DNA from: Pisolithus tinctorius
Taxonomy: Eukaryota > Basidiomycota > Agaricomycetes > Boletales > Pisolithaceae
Direction of reading: 5' to 3'
NCBI GenBank assembly: GCA_024663395.1
Contig: JANFAH010000008.1
Location: forward strand, 1,984,001-2,048,000
DNA length: 64,000 bases
In this document: positions 1 to 11,373 of the stretch, one piece after another
Position numbering within the stretch: position 1 is the first letter of the stretch
Layout: every line of letters starts with the position of its first letter
Made by a program: the position numbers and the translations under genes
Notes under the pieces: model-generated
Told to the model about the DNA's origin: nothing
Seen by the model: only the letters and a program-made list of their open reading frames with translations
The model's database searches: none

Positions 1-1329
1 CAATAATCTCGGTCTGAAAACGTCATGAGTGTGCATGAACTCTCGATGCGGAAAGGTCGCTCCGCACCGCTGGGTCGGGCGGTAAACGAGAGGTCCGTTG
101 CTGATGCTTGTTCGGTGTCTACCTTTGCCGTGGGTTTTCCCTTCTGACCTTGCCCCTACTCATTCATTGTCGTTGTGCGTTGTTGTCTGCGTTGTGGCGG
201 CTTCAGCACTGGTCGATGACTGTCTGTCAATAACAGGCCTGGAAACATGTGACTAACTCCAATTGCTTTTCAACTAACCCTGTTGTTGGTCTTTCGGTCT
301 CCTATGCTCACAAGCAGGGTGTCAAGTTTACCGAGTACATGCGTTTCTGCAGACGCGGCTGTACGACGGCCTACAGCACCTTACACCTCAACTCCAGGAT
401 CCCAGTAGTGGCCTCCCACAATCCGTCCCCACACATCTGATGCTATTCCACTTGATGTCCATTTTGCTCTCATGCTTCCTTGTCCACGATCAACCTCCTA
501 TCTCCGCCATCCTCAACTGTCGGCCCATCGTCCTATGGGGATGTAATCGCGCATGTTCTCGTCACCCCTACCTTCGGACGGCGCACGCCAAACACCTAGA
601 ATAGACATACTGCCTTTCCCGAGAAAAATCAGTCTGGCACCCGTTGGAGTGTCCCCCGGCAGTATATGCGTGGTGCTGATGGGAGTAACGAGAGTAAGCA
701 ACTTCATACAGTAACAATATTCCACTCCGTTAACTGGCTTTCCTCTGTCTCAGGTGTTCCGAATAACCTCCTGTAGCATGTCAGCCTCATTGATGCTACT
801 TGTCCTCGCTCAGCTAATGGCATGTTCTTTCAATGGACAATGAAAGCTTCTTACCCCATCTTGTCATCACAAGCGCATATACCTCCTTTCGACAGCGGTT
901 CAACTGCGCGCCCCGTTTCCTCCATCGGCGGACGCCGACACCTCCACAAGCGCATCGCCTAATGTCGCTGAAACCAGTCTCCTTTCTCTTCGACTGGTCT
1001 TTCCTCTCGGGCCCAGAGGGACGCACACCGGTTCGCTGGGCAGGGGCGTTCTTTAGTGAAAATGAAGCCTTCCGGCTTGAGAGCGGTAGCTGAGGAATGG
1101 CTCTGACTCCGCGACCGAGATTTGGACATTGTGGCAGAAGGGAAAAAAGTGAGCAAGCAACACATTCTCAGTCGCAGAGCCCACACTGAAATGACTATGG
1201 TAGCAATCTGTACCCCGCCGTAGAGCGAGCTGCACCGAGCCTAGATGACAGCCTTCAGTATAGAATAATTAGATGAATAGATTGATGTGGGGGCTGACCT
1301 TACGACCTGTTGTGGATCCAAAATCCTCT
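1..1329. other. 5' flank, no supportable gene
   Basis: Only short open frames of 60-100 codons occur on both strands here, none with a motif I recognise and none that joins to a neighbour through plausible GT-AG introns. CpG is frequent, so this is not decayed repeat DNA like the region after 7.7 kb. It may hold the upstream part or promoter of the RPA49-like gene that follows, or the remains of another host gene. Confidence 0.4.
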
Positions 1330-2980
1330 GAACTGTCGCTCTCAGTTTCAAAAAAGTGTAAGTGCAGTGGGGCTGGAGACGACGCAAAGGCCTCCCTTGT
1401 GCTGTCCACTCAGCCTAAATCGCAACTGGGCCCTGTTCTCGATGGGTTCCCTGGCCTTGTTGATGACAAGCCCGATCAACCCCTAACCACCGTCTCCCAG
1501 CTAATTTCCCCTCCGTCAAAGCTTCAAAATCAACCACATTCAGTTGCTACCAGGCTAGGAACAATAAAAAGGCTGTAGGCGACTCGGACGACGCCGAGTC
1601 CATCGATGGGCCCACTCTCATCGCCGGGGAAACTGACTCCATCGACTTCCACTCGGCCAACCAGGCTACAGGATGTCGGTGCGCCCTACTCTTAGTTACT
1701 ATTCTATACGACCTTTCTGACACCCTTTACCTGCCTTCTTACAGGTACTTGGTTGGCGTGCACGACAAGAAAACTGGCAAAACCACTATCCATCCGGCAC
1801 CCCTCGACATCCTTACACGCGATGTTAAGGCCAAGAACCTATAGCTGTCTCAGCAGCTGGACGCTCGTGCTGCACTGGGTGAGTCGTTTGGTACCACAAA
1901 GCCAAACCGGCCATCAAGACACAGGAGCGGAATAAGGTCGACGTCTCTGCCATGGAAACTGTGGTAGATCATCTACAGGAGAGCATACAAAAGAGCACTC
2001 AGGCTCTGCTGTCCAAAGGTTCGCTTTTCCGTTCTCTCTTTACCGCTTCAACCTAATTAGGGGGATCATCAGAGGAGGCTCAAGCCACGGCTGATAGCAC
2101 GCGTTTGGTTCCTCCTTATAATGCGGAAGCTACTGTGCCTAGCGAAGTTTATCCCCTCCACAATATAATACCTGAGACAGAATGGAAAACGCTATCCGAA
2201 GCTCCGTTCGTGGTTGTTGGACAAAACCAACGAATACCGCTTCTTCCGTTTCAAAGATCCAAATGGATCAATCAGCATTTGCATTCAATTTGCGACTCTT
2301 CCTCTCCCGGCAAAACCAACATGTACGTCTTCTGCGTGTTCAAAGGTTGCCCACTGACTTTCTGTCCAGCAAGATTCTTCAGTACATCGCGTATATGATG
2401 CTGTTCTGGCAATTGGCCACCCAAAGCAACCTTGGACAAGTTCTCTGCAAGAGAAGTTAACCTCTATGCCGTCCGTTGTTGCGGACGGTCTGTTGTCTCG
2501 GTTTACGGAGAGTGCAAGGACGTCTTCCAAGTCAGTGCTTCCAGCCCTTCCTACGTACTGGAGAAGCCGACACATTATGGTTGAATAGGTCACAATTCAC
2601 GTCTCAGAAAGAGACGCTGCTGCTAACACACATGTTCGCACTGTGCCTGCGTGTTGATGAATACGCAACCCATACTGAAATAATAGCCAAAGATCTGAGT
2701 CAGTCTACGCAGTCGTAAGTGAGATGTAACTTGCGCCAGCTTTCCCTAATCTTGCTTCTTGGATAGCATTAATACGCTCTTCAAGTCAATGGGTATGTTC
2801 TCACGGGCTTTTTCAGCGGACATTACATATTGATGTGTTGTAGGATGCCAGATCACTAAGCCCACTGTTGCGGACCTGAAAAGGCTTGGTCTTCCCGACA
2901 GTGCTGCAGAGACGAAACGCGCATTGCTCAAAGTTCCGCTGGAGTTTCCAAAGCCGCGGGGTAAACGTCGACGTGGATAG
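1330..2980 (+). pseudogene. RPA49: RPA49-like RNA polymerase I subunit gene, frameshifted
   Basis: RPA49 is a subunit of RNA polymerase I that acts with RPA34 in rRNA gene initiation and elongation. Family-like blocks appear in order but in shifting frames: KKCKCSGAGDD near the N-terminus, STQPKSQLGPVL, AGETDSIDFHSANQ, YLVGVHDKKTGKTTIHPAPL, LDARAALGESFGTTK, VDHLQESIQKSTQALLS, EVYPLHNIIPETEWKTLSEA, LPFQRSKWINQHL, ADGLLSRFTESARTSSK, THMFALCLRVDEYAT, and the C-terminal KRLGLPDSAAETKRALLKV followed by EFPKPRGKRR and TAG at 2978-2980. Several gaps are good introns, for example about 1681-1744 and the two separating STQ, INTLFKSMG and CQITKPTVADL. Others need one-base indels, for example after GTTK near 1900, and a TAG interrupts the block after KNL near 1841. 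I infer a pseudogene, or a gene with uncorrected sequence errors. The start codon is not identifiable. Confidence 0.72.
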
Positions 2981-3135
2981 GAACGACGATAGGAAATCGA
3001 ACACGCGTTTTGGTTCTCGTGCATTACTTCAGTGTCCTCACTACCTTCGATTCTCTTCATATAAACAGAGGGTTTCTGAACGGAGACTGGATGTCAAATG
3101 TACAGGTAAATGGTACATAAACATATACAATTTAT

Positions 3136-4600
3136 TCCGGAGCCTTCAACCATGCCTCCCATCTTAAATCCTTCGATACCCGAATAACAACCTCTTCGAC
3201 ATGATTTTGCGATCCTAAGTGTACGCGTCTATCGTCTGTTAGAAAGAGAAAGCTTTCAACGACCAGATGGGGGTTACGAGCTGCTAACAAGCGATTCATA
3301 TCCTCAAATCTTCACGTAGCGTGAGTGGATGTCAATGCAACAGCACAAACCCAAGTTACTGCATAACGGAACCCACAAGAACATCGTGGTGATAGCAATT
3401 TAGAGGACAGTATTTACCGGAATCTCTTGTTTATCCTTGAGCGTGTCAGTGCCCGTTGTTCCACCCATACTCGCAAACGCACCCCGGATAAGAAGCCCAT
3501 ATGTGAACATATCCAGAGTCCTTGACAGACCTACTAGACTTCTGAGGTGTGTTTGATCCACTCACTCCGATGACGTGGTCCCCCTGCCCCCCGTCTGCAA
3601 AGCAGGAACCCTTGATTATCTGCCAATCTTGAGAAAATCCACGTTAGACACACGATCTCCTCATCACAGCTGGGGGTCTTCTTGTAGCTGATTCGATGCT
3701 GCACGCCCAATTTCCTCGCTATCTCCAACTTCTCGTCCAAGGTGGATGTCACGATTACACTTGCACCGGACGCAAGAGCTATCTGAGCAGCAAAGCTGTG
3801 TTACAACCAACCGTCATCGCAGTCCTAACCGTAAAAAGTTTGAAATGGCGCACGTCGACACACCACAAATTCCGAAAGGCAAGAACATAGTCTCCGCCTT
3901 TCATGCCTTCGGGGGTCAGCCCCACACACCTGTTACACGTTATTCAACCCAATCGCGTTGTTAGAGACGGTGTGGGACTTACGGTAGGGTCGAAGCCTCT
4001 TCATTTGACAAGAGGTCGGGAATACGAATAATAGACTGGCTAGAGTTGCAGCGACGACGCATGGCCTGGGGGCGCATAAGCAGGAACATTAATGTATTTC
4101 CTCAGGATGCCATCAGTGTACCCACCGAAGGCACTGGCCTTGATTTCCTGCGTCAGATTTCCACAAACGTGCTCCAGTACGAAGTTAGAGCAGACACAGT
4201 CTCCGACCTTCCGCCGTTCGACATCCACTCCAACTGCTATGACCCCACCTCCGCGGCCAGAGCACAGAACCAAACCGCCCGCCACGCTGGAATTCCGAGC
4301 ACCCCCAAATGAAGAACGGCGGATAGCGCAAGATGGCATACGTACCCTCCATATCTGCGATGATGATCCATAACTTGATCACGGCACTACGCGAAGAGAA
4401 GTTCAGTAGCATGTCGACATGCGAAAGTGAGTTACTTGCCTGGAGGGATACAGCGTGGATCTCGGTTGTAACTTCACTTGCTCGCGAAGGCGATGTGGAA
4501 GCTGGCACAAGCTTCCAGTTCGGAGGTTTGTCACTCTGTCGAAGTAGTACATGTCCTTCGTATACCACCAAAGCCCCTCGCAAGAGAACTCACTGGAGAT
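3136..4600 (-). pseudogene. Zinc-type alcohol dehydrogenase / quinone oxidoreductase-like gene, frameshifted
   Basis: Medium-chain dehydrogenases of this type reduce quinones or aldehydes with NAD(P)H in the cytosol. On the minus strand the expected blocks run in order: KPPNWKLVPAS and VTTEIHAVSLQ (about 4540-4440), GVIAVGVDVERRKVGD, CVCSNFVLEHVCG and EIKASAFGGYTDGIL (about 4260-4130), LSNEEASTLP after a frame change near 4010, LTPEGMKGGDYVLA (about 3920), then an intron-like gap, ALASGASVIVTSTLDEKLE and ARKLGVQHRISYKKTPS (about 3775-3680), GLLIRGAF (about 3500), FEDMNRLLAARNPH and GSQNHVEEVVIR (about 3320-3190), with a TAA near 3136. Blocks sit in different frames, so several small indels are present. 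It converges on RPA49 with about 155 bp between. The family assignment rests on recalled family motifs; the exact enzyme is unknown. Confidence 0.7.
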
Positions 4601-5199
4601 CGATATCCATGAGTGGTCTGAGCTAGGTTGACTGGCACGGTCACCGTCTTCCGTTTCCTGCCTCGCACTGATCACATATTTATACGGCTTGTTGCGTATG
4701 GTAAAGGTCATAAATGCACGTTGACACTATTCAGCATGTAGATGAGGGTACGCCGATCGCGCCTGTAAGAGGTTTACTGGACGTCAATGGTAATTACACC
4801 TAACAATTGCTGTCTTACGAGGTCGTTTCGAGAGTGGGGGAGGCTATAAGATGTGAATATTTGGTAAATCTGAATCACTCTCGAGATGCTTCACGATGCT
4901 GCGACTAGTGCTCCCGTAAGAGTAGAGGTGCCCCGCCAGGGAGTGAAATTGATAACCTGGAGCGGGTCGTCCAATTGCGTCGCTGCTGCCACGTGTCAGC
5001 TGTGCTAGCCTTGCCCTTTCCTCGTCGAGCTTGATACTCACTGTCGAAACAAACTCGCAAACTTCATACGAAACATACATTCTCAATGGGCAACTGTCAG
5101 TCAACGAGACGTCGTTTCAGGGCTGCGAATCCGTTCAGCTCGGTAGGGCATTCATTCATGTCTGTCGATGGCATCTGTCGAATTACTCATTTCATCGCA
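4601..5199. promoter_or_regulatory. Divergent intergenic region
   Basis: About 600 bp separate the presumed start of the minus-strand dehydrogenase-like gene from the ATG chosen for the NACHT-WD40 gene. CpG is frequent. I see no clear TATA box. A short open frame at 5086 ends in the first intron of the NACHT gene and is probably not coding. Promoter function is inferred only from position. Confidence 0.35.
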
Positions 5200-8100
5200 A
5201 TGACCGGCAAGCAGTCAAAGAACCGCCGCACTAGCGTTACGAACCGATCCAACCTCGACCCTTCTCCGGTGTGTAGAATACTGCTTCCTTGCGACGTATA
5301 GGTCAATTGGCCAAAAATTATTCACAGGGGCCGTCCCAGATTACTGCTGGGCACTTACCGTCTGACATTCAAGCGTCGGGCAGCGTCTCTCAAGGGCCAA
5401 CGTCGTCACTCTCTCATCCGTCCGAGCCAAGTTACGCAGCTTCCGCCACCGGAGAGAGCGCCGACACACATATTGGTCGGGTGACTTGCGAACAAAGAGA
5501 ACAAGTGCAACCTCAGGCTGCTGCAACCCATGAAGTATGTAATCTACTCCATTTTAATATTCCAAAGATTCTGAATGAGCTCGCTGAACAGACTCAGATG
5601 TCAGCCATTGAACCGGCTTTCAGGATGGGTTCCGCGTCGAATGCCGATGAAGACGCTATTCACCTTCCCGGTGTTACAAGTGCAACATTCTCTGAGACTC
5701 AAAGCCCTTCCGATACGCATCTAAAACCGTTCAAAGATTTCAATCAAGTCGTTACCACTATTACCCGGGTAGGCGCTCATTTCTCTACATAATTCGCTGA
5801 CTGCACCCCAGCCCTAGATCCATCCTTACGCTCGAATGGCACTGGGAATGTTAGCAGCGGTTTCTCAGGTAAGTTCTCATTCTTGAATACATTCCTCATC
5901 TTACGCAGTCGCACGTAGATGTTCGTAGTTCAAGATATCCGGGACGAGCGTCTGTCCCGCCTGCTGGATACGATCAGAAAGGTTTACGAATTTCTCACGA
6001 AAGAAACTACCCCCAAGGACATGTCTGGCATGCGGGAAACCTTCGCGAAGATCGCACTGATGACCAGTGGTGCGGTGCAGTTCGTCAAGAATTATTCCGC
6101 GACAGAGGACTTCTGTACGTCCATCCCACTTGCTCACCGCCCAAGCCTAATGCAACTTGGCATCAGGGAAGAGATCGGGGAAAGACGTAGAATATGAGAC
6201 GCAAGACGTTTCCATTGCGTACACTGAGGCGCTAGACGACCTGATGGAACAATACCGGCGCCACGAAGATCGGGGCGTCCGGGTTGATGCATTCCGCGTA
6301 CTTGAGGACCTGGACTTGGCTGGTTTGGCCCGTGCCAGAGGTGCAGGTCCCAATTGGACCAAGAAATGCCTTGACGGGACTAGAACTGACATCCTGACAG
6401 AGATTATCAACTGGATCTATGACACCGATGAAAATGTTCCGCGCATTCTCTGGCTCCGTGGGCAGGCTGGCAAAGGGAAATCTGCTATTGCGCATACGAT
6501 CGCTCTGTGGTTTGAGAACGTTGGGGGGGTCGGGTCTTGTTTTTGCTTTTCCCGTGACTGGCAGGCCGAGCACCTTGAAGAAAAGATATTCAGAACCATC
6601 GCGTGCGATTTGGCAGGACGTGATCCCGCATTCCGGCGAGCCTTAGCGGGTGCACTTGCGACGGATGATTCTCTGAAGACCACCTCTGACGTCGCGCTCC
6701 AGTGGCGGAAGCTTATTTTAGAACCGTTGTGTAAGGTCTTTGGCCATGTGGTCGGGAATGTCGTCGTCGTCGTCGACGCGTTGGACGAAAGCGGTCCGGA
6801 GCGATCGCGGAGGGAGCTGTTGTCGGTGCTTGCGTCTGCGCAGGCTGCTGGCCTACCTCGCAATGTTCGCATCCTCGTAACATCCCGTCCATTTCCTGAT
6901 ATCAAGCATGCACTCAGTGCAGCTCCGCATGTGAGGGCAGCCTCGTTGGACGACATCCCTGAGGCGTCAGAGGAAGGTGATATCCGTCTATATATTATGA
7001 AAAGGTTGGGACCTCTTCGGGATTTTGGACCCACCGAAGTCTATAGGATTGCCCAGAAGGCGGGAGGTCTATTTGAATGGGCGCGTCTGGCTTGCGAGTT
7101 CGTAAACCCGGGTCGTACGGTCAAGAACGGATCAGTCAAGGAACGCATTGACAATATCATGCTTCTTCCGTCAGGTGGACTACTGGATGCCATGTACCAA
7201 GCGATTCTCAAAAATGCCACCCCTAATGACCAGACCGCGCTCACGCAATTCCGCTCTGTCATGCAGCAGATCATTTCGACGCTCGAACCTCTGCATATAG
7301 ATGCACTGTGCAAGATGCGCAGTCACTTCCCTGCCAACGAGGACCGTCATGACATGGTTGCCATTCTGGAATCTATGTCCCTGCTATTGAGTGGCGTTAC
7401 AGACCGGTCTTCTCCTGTCCGACCACTACATGCGTCGTTCTATGACTTCCTCATTGACCCTGCACGGAGCCAGACGTACTTTGTTGGGGAACCCAAGATG
7501 TACAACCTAGCCTTCGCCTCATTGCGGATTCTTTCGAATGACCTGCGTTTCAATATATGTGGACTTGAAAGCTCATACATCAGTAACTCCGAGGTTGCTG
7601 ATTTGGAAAAGAGAATCAACGAAAACATTCCACCCCATCTATCTTACTCATGCAGGTTCTGGGCCCAACATTTGGAGAGGACAGCATTTGACTTGGCACT
7701 TGCGAAATTGGTGGAGGGGGTGGTTGGAAGTGAAAAGCTACTCTTCTGGCTTGAGGCTCTAAGCATTCTTGGTGTGTTGGGAAATGCTGCAGATGCTCTT
7801 GGGTGCACAGTGATGTGGCTGTTTGTGAGTATTCAATTTTCACATCTGATATCAACTAATGTGAAGTCAAAGACACAAAGTGGTTTTGAAGAGACCATAA
7901 CATTGGCACAAGATGGGATCAAGTTCATTCACAACTTTGGCAGTGCAATCTCTCACAGTGCTCCACACCTTTACATCTCTGCACTGCCATTTACCCCTTT
8001 GAATACCATGGTAGCAAAAATGCTCAAGCCAAAATTCTCATCCCTTGTTTGAGTTGCTCATGGAGGGCTTGAAGATTGGCCAGCTGTCCAGCTTTACTTA

Positions 8101-10224
8101 CAGGGGCACAATGCTGCAGTCAACTCTGTTGCATTCTCTCCTGATGGGAGGAAGATTGTCTCAGGTTCTTCAGACAAGACTGTGAGGGTCTGGGATGCTG
8201 AGAGAGGTGTGCAAATTGGCAGCCCTCTTGAGGGGCATACTTTGTCAGTCATCTCAGTTGCATTCTCCCCTGATGGGAAAAGGATTGTCTCAGGCTCTTG
8301 GGACAACACTGTGAGGGTCTGGGATGCTGAGAGAGGTGTCCAAATTGGCAGCCCTCTTAAGGGGCATACAGGGGAAGTCTACTCAGTTGCATTCTCCCCT
8401 GATGGGAAAAGGATTGTCTCAGGCTCTCAGGACAACACTGTGAGGGTCTGGGATGCTGAGAGAGGGGTCCAAATTGGCAGCCCTCTTGAGGGGCATACTT
8501 GGTCAGTCAACTCAGTTGCATTCTCCCCTGATGGGAAGAGGATTGTCTCAGGCTCAGGTGACAACACTGTGAGGGTCTGGGATGCTGACAGAGGTGTCCA
8601 AATTGGCAGCCCTCTTGAGGGGCATACAGAGGAAGTCTTCTCAGTTGCATTCTCCCCTGATGGGATGAGGATTGTCTCAGGCTCTCAGGACAACACTGTG
8701 AGGGTCTGGGATGCTGAGAGAGGGGTCCAAATTGGCAGCCCTCTTGAGGGGCATACTTGGTCAGTCAACTCAGTTGCATTCTCCCCTGATGGGAAGAGGA
8801 TTGTCTCAGGCTCTTTGGACAAGACTGTAAGGGTCTGGGATGCTGACAGAGGGGTCCAAATTAGCAGCCCTCTTGAGGGGCATACAGTAACAGCCCTTTC
8901 AGTTGCATTCTCCCCTGATGGGAAGAGGATTGTCTCAGGCTCTTTGGACAAGACTGTGAGGGTCTGGGATGCTGAGAGAGGGGTCCAAATTGGCAGCCCT
9001 CTTGAGGGGCATACAGAGGCAGTCTTCTCAGTTGCATTCTCCCCTGATGGGAAGAGGATTGTCTCAGGCTCAAGGGATGAGACTGTGAGGGTTGGGGATG
9101 CTGAGAGAGGTGTCCAAATTGGCAGCCCTCTTGAGGGGCATACAGAGGCAGTCTTCTCAGTTGCATTCTCCCCTGATGGGAGGAGGATTGTCTCAGGCTC
9201 TTTGGACAACACTGTGAGGGTCTGGGATGCTGACAGAGGTGTCCAAATTGGCAGCCCTCTTGAGGGGCATACAGAGAAAGTCTACTCAGTTGCATTCTCC
9301 CCTGATGGGAAGAGGATTGTCTCAGGCTCTCAGGACAACACTGTGAGGGTCTGGGATGCTGAGAGAGGGGTCCAAATTGGCAGCCCTCTTGAGGGGCATA
9401 CTTGGTCAGTCAACTCAGTTGCATTCTCCCCTGATGGGAAGAGGATTGTCTCAGGCTCAAGTGACAAGACTGTGAGGGTCTGGGATGCTGAGAGAGCTGT
9501 CCAAATTGGCAGCCCTCTTGAGGGGCATACAGAGGAAGTCTCCTCAGTTGCATTCTCCCCTGATGGGAAGAGGATTGTCTCAGGCTCAGGTGACAACACT
9601 GTGAGGGTCTGGGATGCTGACAGAGGTGTCCAAATTGGCAGCCCTCTTGAGGGGCATACAGAGGAAGTCTTCTCAGTTGCATTCTCCCCTGATGGGAAGA
9701 GGATTGTCTCAGGCTCTCAGGACAACACTGTGAGGGTCTGGGATGCTGACAGAGGTGTCCAAATTGGCAGCCCTCTTGAGGGGCATACAGAACCAGTCTT
9801 TTCAGTTGCATTCTCCCCTGATGGGAAGAGGATTGTCTCAGGCTCTTTGGACAAGACTGTGAGGGTCTGGGATGCTGAGGGAGGTGTCCAAATTGGCTGT
9901 CCTCTGGAGGGGCATAGAGTTGCACCATGCCTTGTTTGTTTCTCATCAAACCCTTCACATGCTATTCATGACACTGCACAACTTCTTGATGGACTTCAAT
10001 ATGAGGATGTAGTTATGAGGAATGAACCAGTCAAGTTGCACAGTGATGGCTGGGTCAGAGGCCCAAAGGGTAGACTGTTCCTTTGGATACCCCCAACCTT
10101 CTGGGGGCAGTGGTACTCAATGTGGACCAGGGTAGTCATTCCAAGAGGTTCTTGCATAGAGCTGGACTTGAGTCAGACAGCTCATGGCAATAGATGGCAT
10201 GAATGTTTCAAGCTACCTGCCTAG
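5200..10224 (+). CDS. NACHT-WD40 NLR-like STAND gene, five exons, one internal TGA
   Basis: Proteins of this family sense a ligand through a repeat domain and signal by NTP-driven oligomerisation; Podospora HET-E/HET-D control heterokaryon incompatibility. Proposed exons are 5200-5268, 5328-5768, 5818-5868, 5919-6114 and 6167-10224. The introns are 50-59 nt with GT-AG ends, and every junction keeps frame. The total is 1605 codons including the TAG at 10222-10224. Exons 3-4 give HPYARMALGMLAAVSQ and VRKVYEFL-like blocks typical of the basidiomycete N-terminal domain (residues about 171-250). The P-loop GQAGKGKS is near residues 351-358, and Walker B VVVVDALDES near 450-460. WD40 repeats are 8104-9909, followed by a conserved tail (GWVRGPKGRLFLWIPP, WTRVVIPRGSCIELDL, WHECFK). 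The reading frame is continuous except for TGA at 8050-8052, codon 881. CpG is frequent before about 7705 and absent after it. It is a pseudogene unless the TGA is bypassed. Confidence 0.85.
8050..8052 (+). other. In-frame TGA between NACHT and WD40 parts
   Basis: The TGA follows FSSLV. The same frame continues without another stop through VAHGGLEDWPAVQLYLQGH into the first WD40 repeat. No GT-AG intron that removes it is obvious. A CGA (Arg) to TGA change at a CpG is the simplest origin and matches the pattern in the neighbouring elements; GGA (Gly) is an alternative. If translation stops here the product is a NACHT protein of 880 residues without its sensor. Confidence 0.8.
8104..9909 (+). 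repeat. Tandem array of 14 near-identical WD40 repeats, 129-bp unit
   Basis: Exactly 14 units of 129 bp (43 residues) fit between GGG at 8104 and 9910, where a degenerate fifteenth unit begins. Each unit runs from GHT through SVAFSPDGKRIVSGS to TVRVWDAERGVQIGSPLE. Fourteen repeats fit two seven-bladed propellers. Differences concentrate at the residues just after GHT (LSVI, GEVY, WSVN, EEVF, VTAL, EAVF, EKVY, EPVF), at the residue after SGS (W, Q, G, L, R, S) and at the residue before T (N, K, E). I found no CpG in the whole array; all arginines use AGA or AGG. Confidence 0.93.
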
Positions 10225-10848
10225 TCTTTACATTGCAGCACATGAGTTTGTATTTCATAGCATCTAAACAATAGTGGTAATACCTGTGATTAGTAAGGAT
10301 TGACCAATGTCATGTCATGATTGCCAACTCAACTGATTCAAATTTAGATGAAAATTGTTTTGATGGTGGAAACAGCATCCCCTCTAGCTAGTTTCACCAC
10401 ATGGCCAACAATATTTAAGACAGGAAAACTTGTAGTAGAAAATCCACAGCTTAAATTCTGAAATTATAATCACAAACATCCTGAGAGAGACAAAGTTCAA
10501 AGTCTTCTCCATTGTCTGTCATGCACTGATGACTTGAGGTTTGCATATTTGTGCAGTCAGGAACAGAATGTCAAACCTGATTTTGCATGCTATACATAGT
10601 CTAGGTGCACAAACCCCATGGTTTACAAAAAGTCACCTTGTTTACAAGGTCACTCCAGCCCAAAATCAGTAATGTTTTTTTGGTCTGCTGTGATTATCCA
10701 ATTTTGGGTCTCAGCTCTGTACTCCACTGCTCCACAAGTCAGAAGTATCACCATGGGCAATGTCATGATGCCCATGCCCCTCTCCCCCCCCCAATTTTCC
10801 TGTGAGATGGATGCCAGACCTTCTTTCCAACTTCAAACATGAGCACCC
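10225..10848. other. AT-rich 3' flank of the NACHT-WD40 gene
   Basis: No gene is supported. The sequence lacks CpG and holds only two overlapping short open frames near 10605-10842 that run toward the LTR. It probably contains the 3' UTR of the NACHT-WD40 gene and old host DNA ahead of the retrotransposon insertion. Confidence 0.5.
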
Positions 10849-10853
10849 CCACC

Positions 10854-11318
10854 TGTTATGTTTCACCCCTGTCTTTTCTTCTTTCACTGCTTCACTGGAC
10901 GTTTACCTTGTGCTTGATCCATTGGATGTTATTTTCCTTTACAAGCTGTCTTCTCCTTGATCCGATGGCTCACTATCTCCACCACTAGCATTAATCTCTC
11001 ACTACATGCTTGGAACATGCGTTGTCATTGTTCAACCAATGGCATAGTTACCTCGTTTACATGTGGATGCCTCATGGTCCGTTCTCCTGTAGTATTTAGA
11101 CTGCTGGCTCAAGTCCTGGAAACCCAGACTTGAGCTGCTCAATCATATGCAGCATTCTCACTCAGAACTTTGCCCTCAGTGTCCCTAACCTGGACCACTC
11201 TTACTGGCATTGCCCAAATCCTCTGTTGTTTACAGAGGTTACTGCAGCCATAGCTCAGTAGAAACCCATAGTCTGCATTTGAGCTCTCCCTACATCTTGA
11301 CTTCGGTCGAGCATAACA
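10854..11318 (+). repeat. 5' LTR of element 1
   Basis: This LTR is 465 bp with termini TGTTATG/CATAACA. A TATA-like TATTTA lies at 11093-11098, which places the transcript start near 11122-11125. I count 24 mismatches with the 3' LTR, 22 of them at 14 sites that read CG, TG or CA in the two copies. Confidence 0.95.
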
Positions 11319-11320
11319 AA

Positions 11321-11332
11321 AGCTCAAGTCTG
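11321..11332 (+). promoter_or_regulatory. Self-priming primer-binding site of element 1
   Basis: AGCTCAAGTCTG, three bases after the 5' LTR, is the exact reverse complement of CAGACTTGAGCT at 11125-11136, about 30 bp after the TATA-like box, where the transcript should start. No tRNA 3'-end match is apparent. This matches the self-priming of Tf1/sushi elements, in which the RNA 5' end folds back on the site next to the LTR. Confidence 0.75.
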
Positions 11333-11373
11333 CCCAGCCTTTGGCCGAATCAGTCACTGCTTAGTGTACCACC

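Noticed and set aside
6417..7034. 205-codon minus-strand ORF opposite the NACHT domain
   Set aside because: It overlaps the P-loop and Walker B coding region on the plus strand and has no motif of its own.
8685..9958. Long minus-strand open frames across the WD40 array
   Set aside because: They are antisense shadows of the 129-bp tandem repeat; the plus strand encodes canonical WD40 repeats in one frame.
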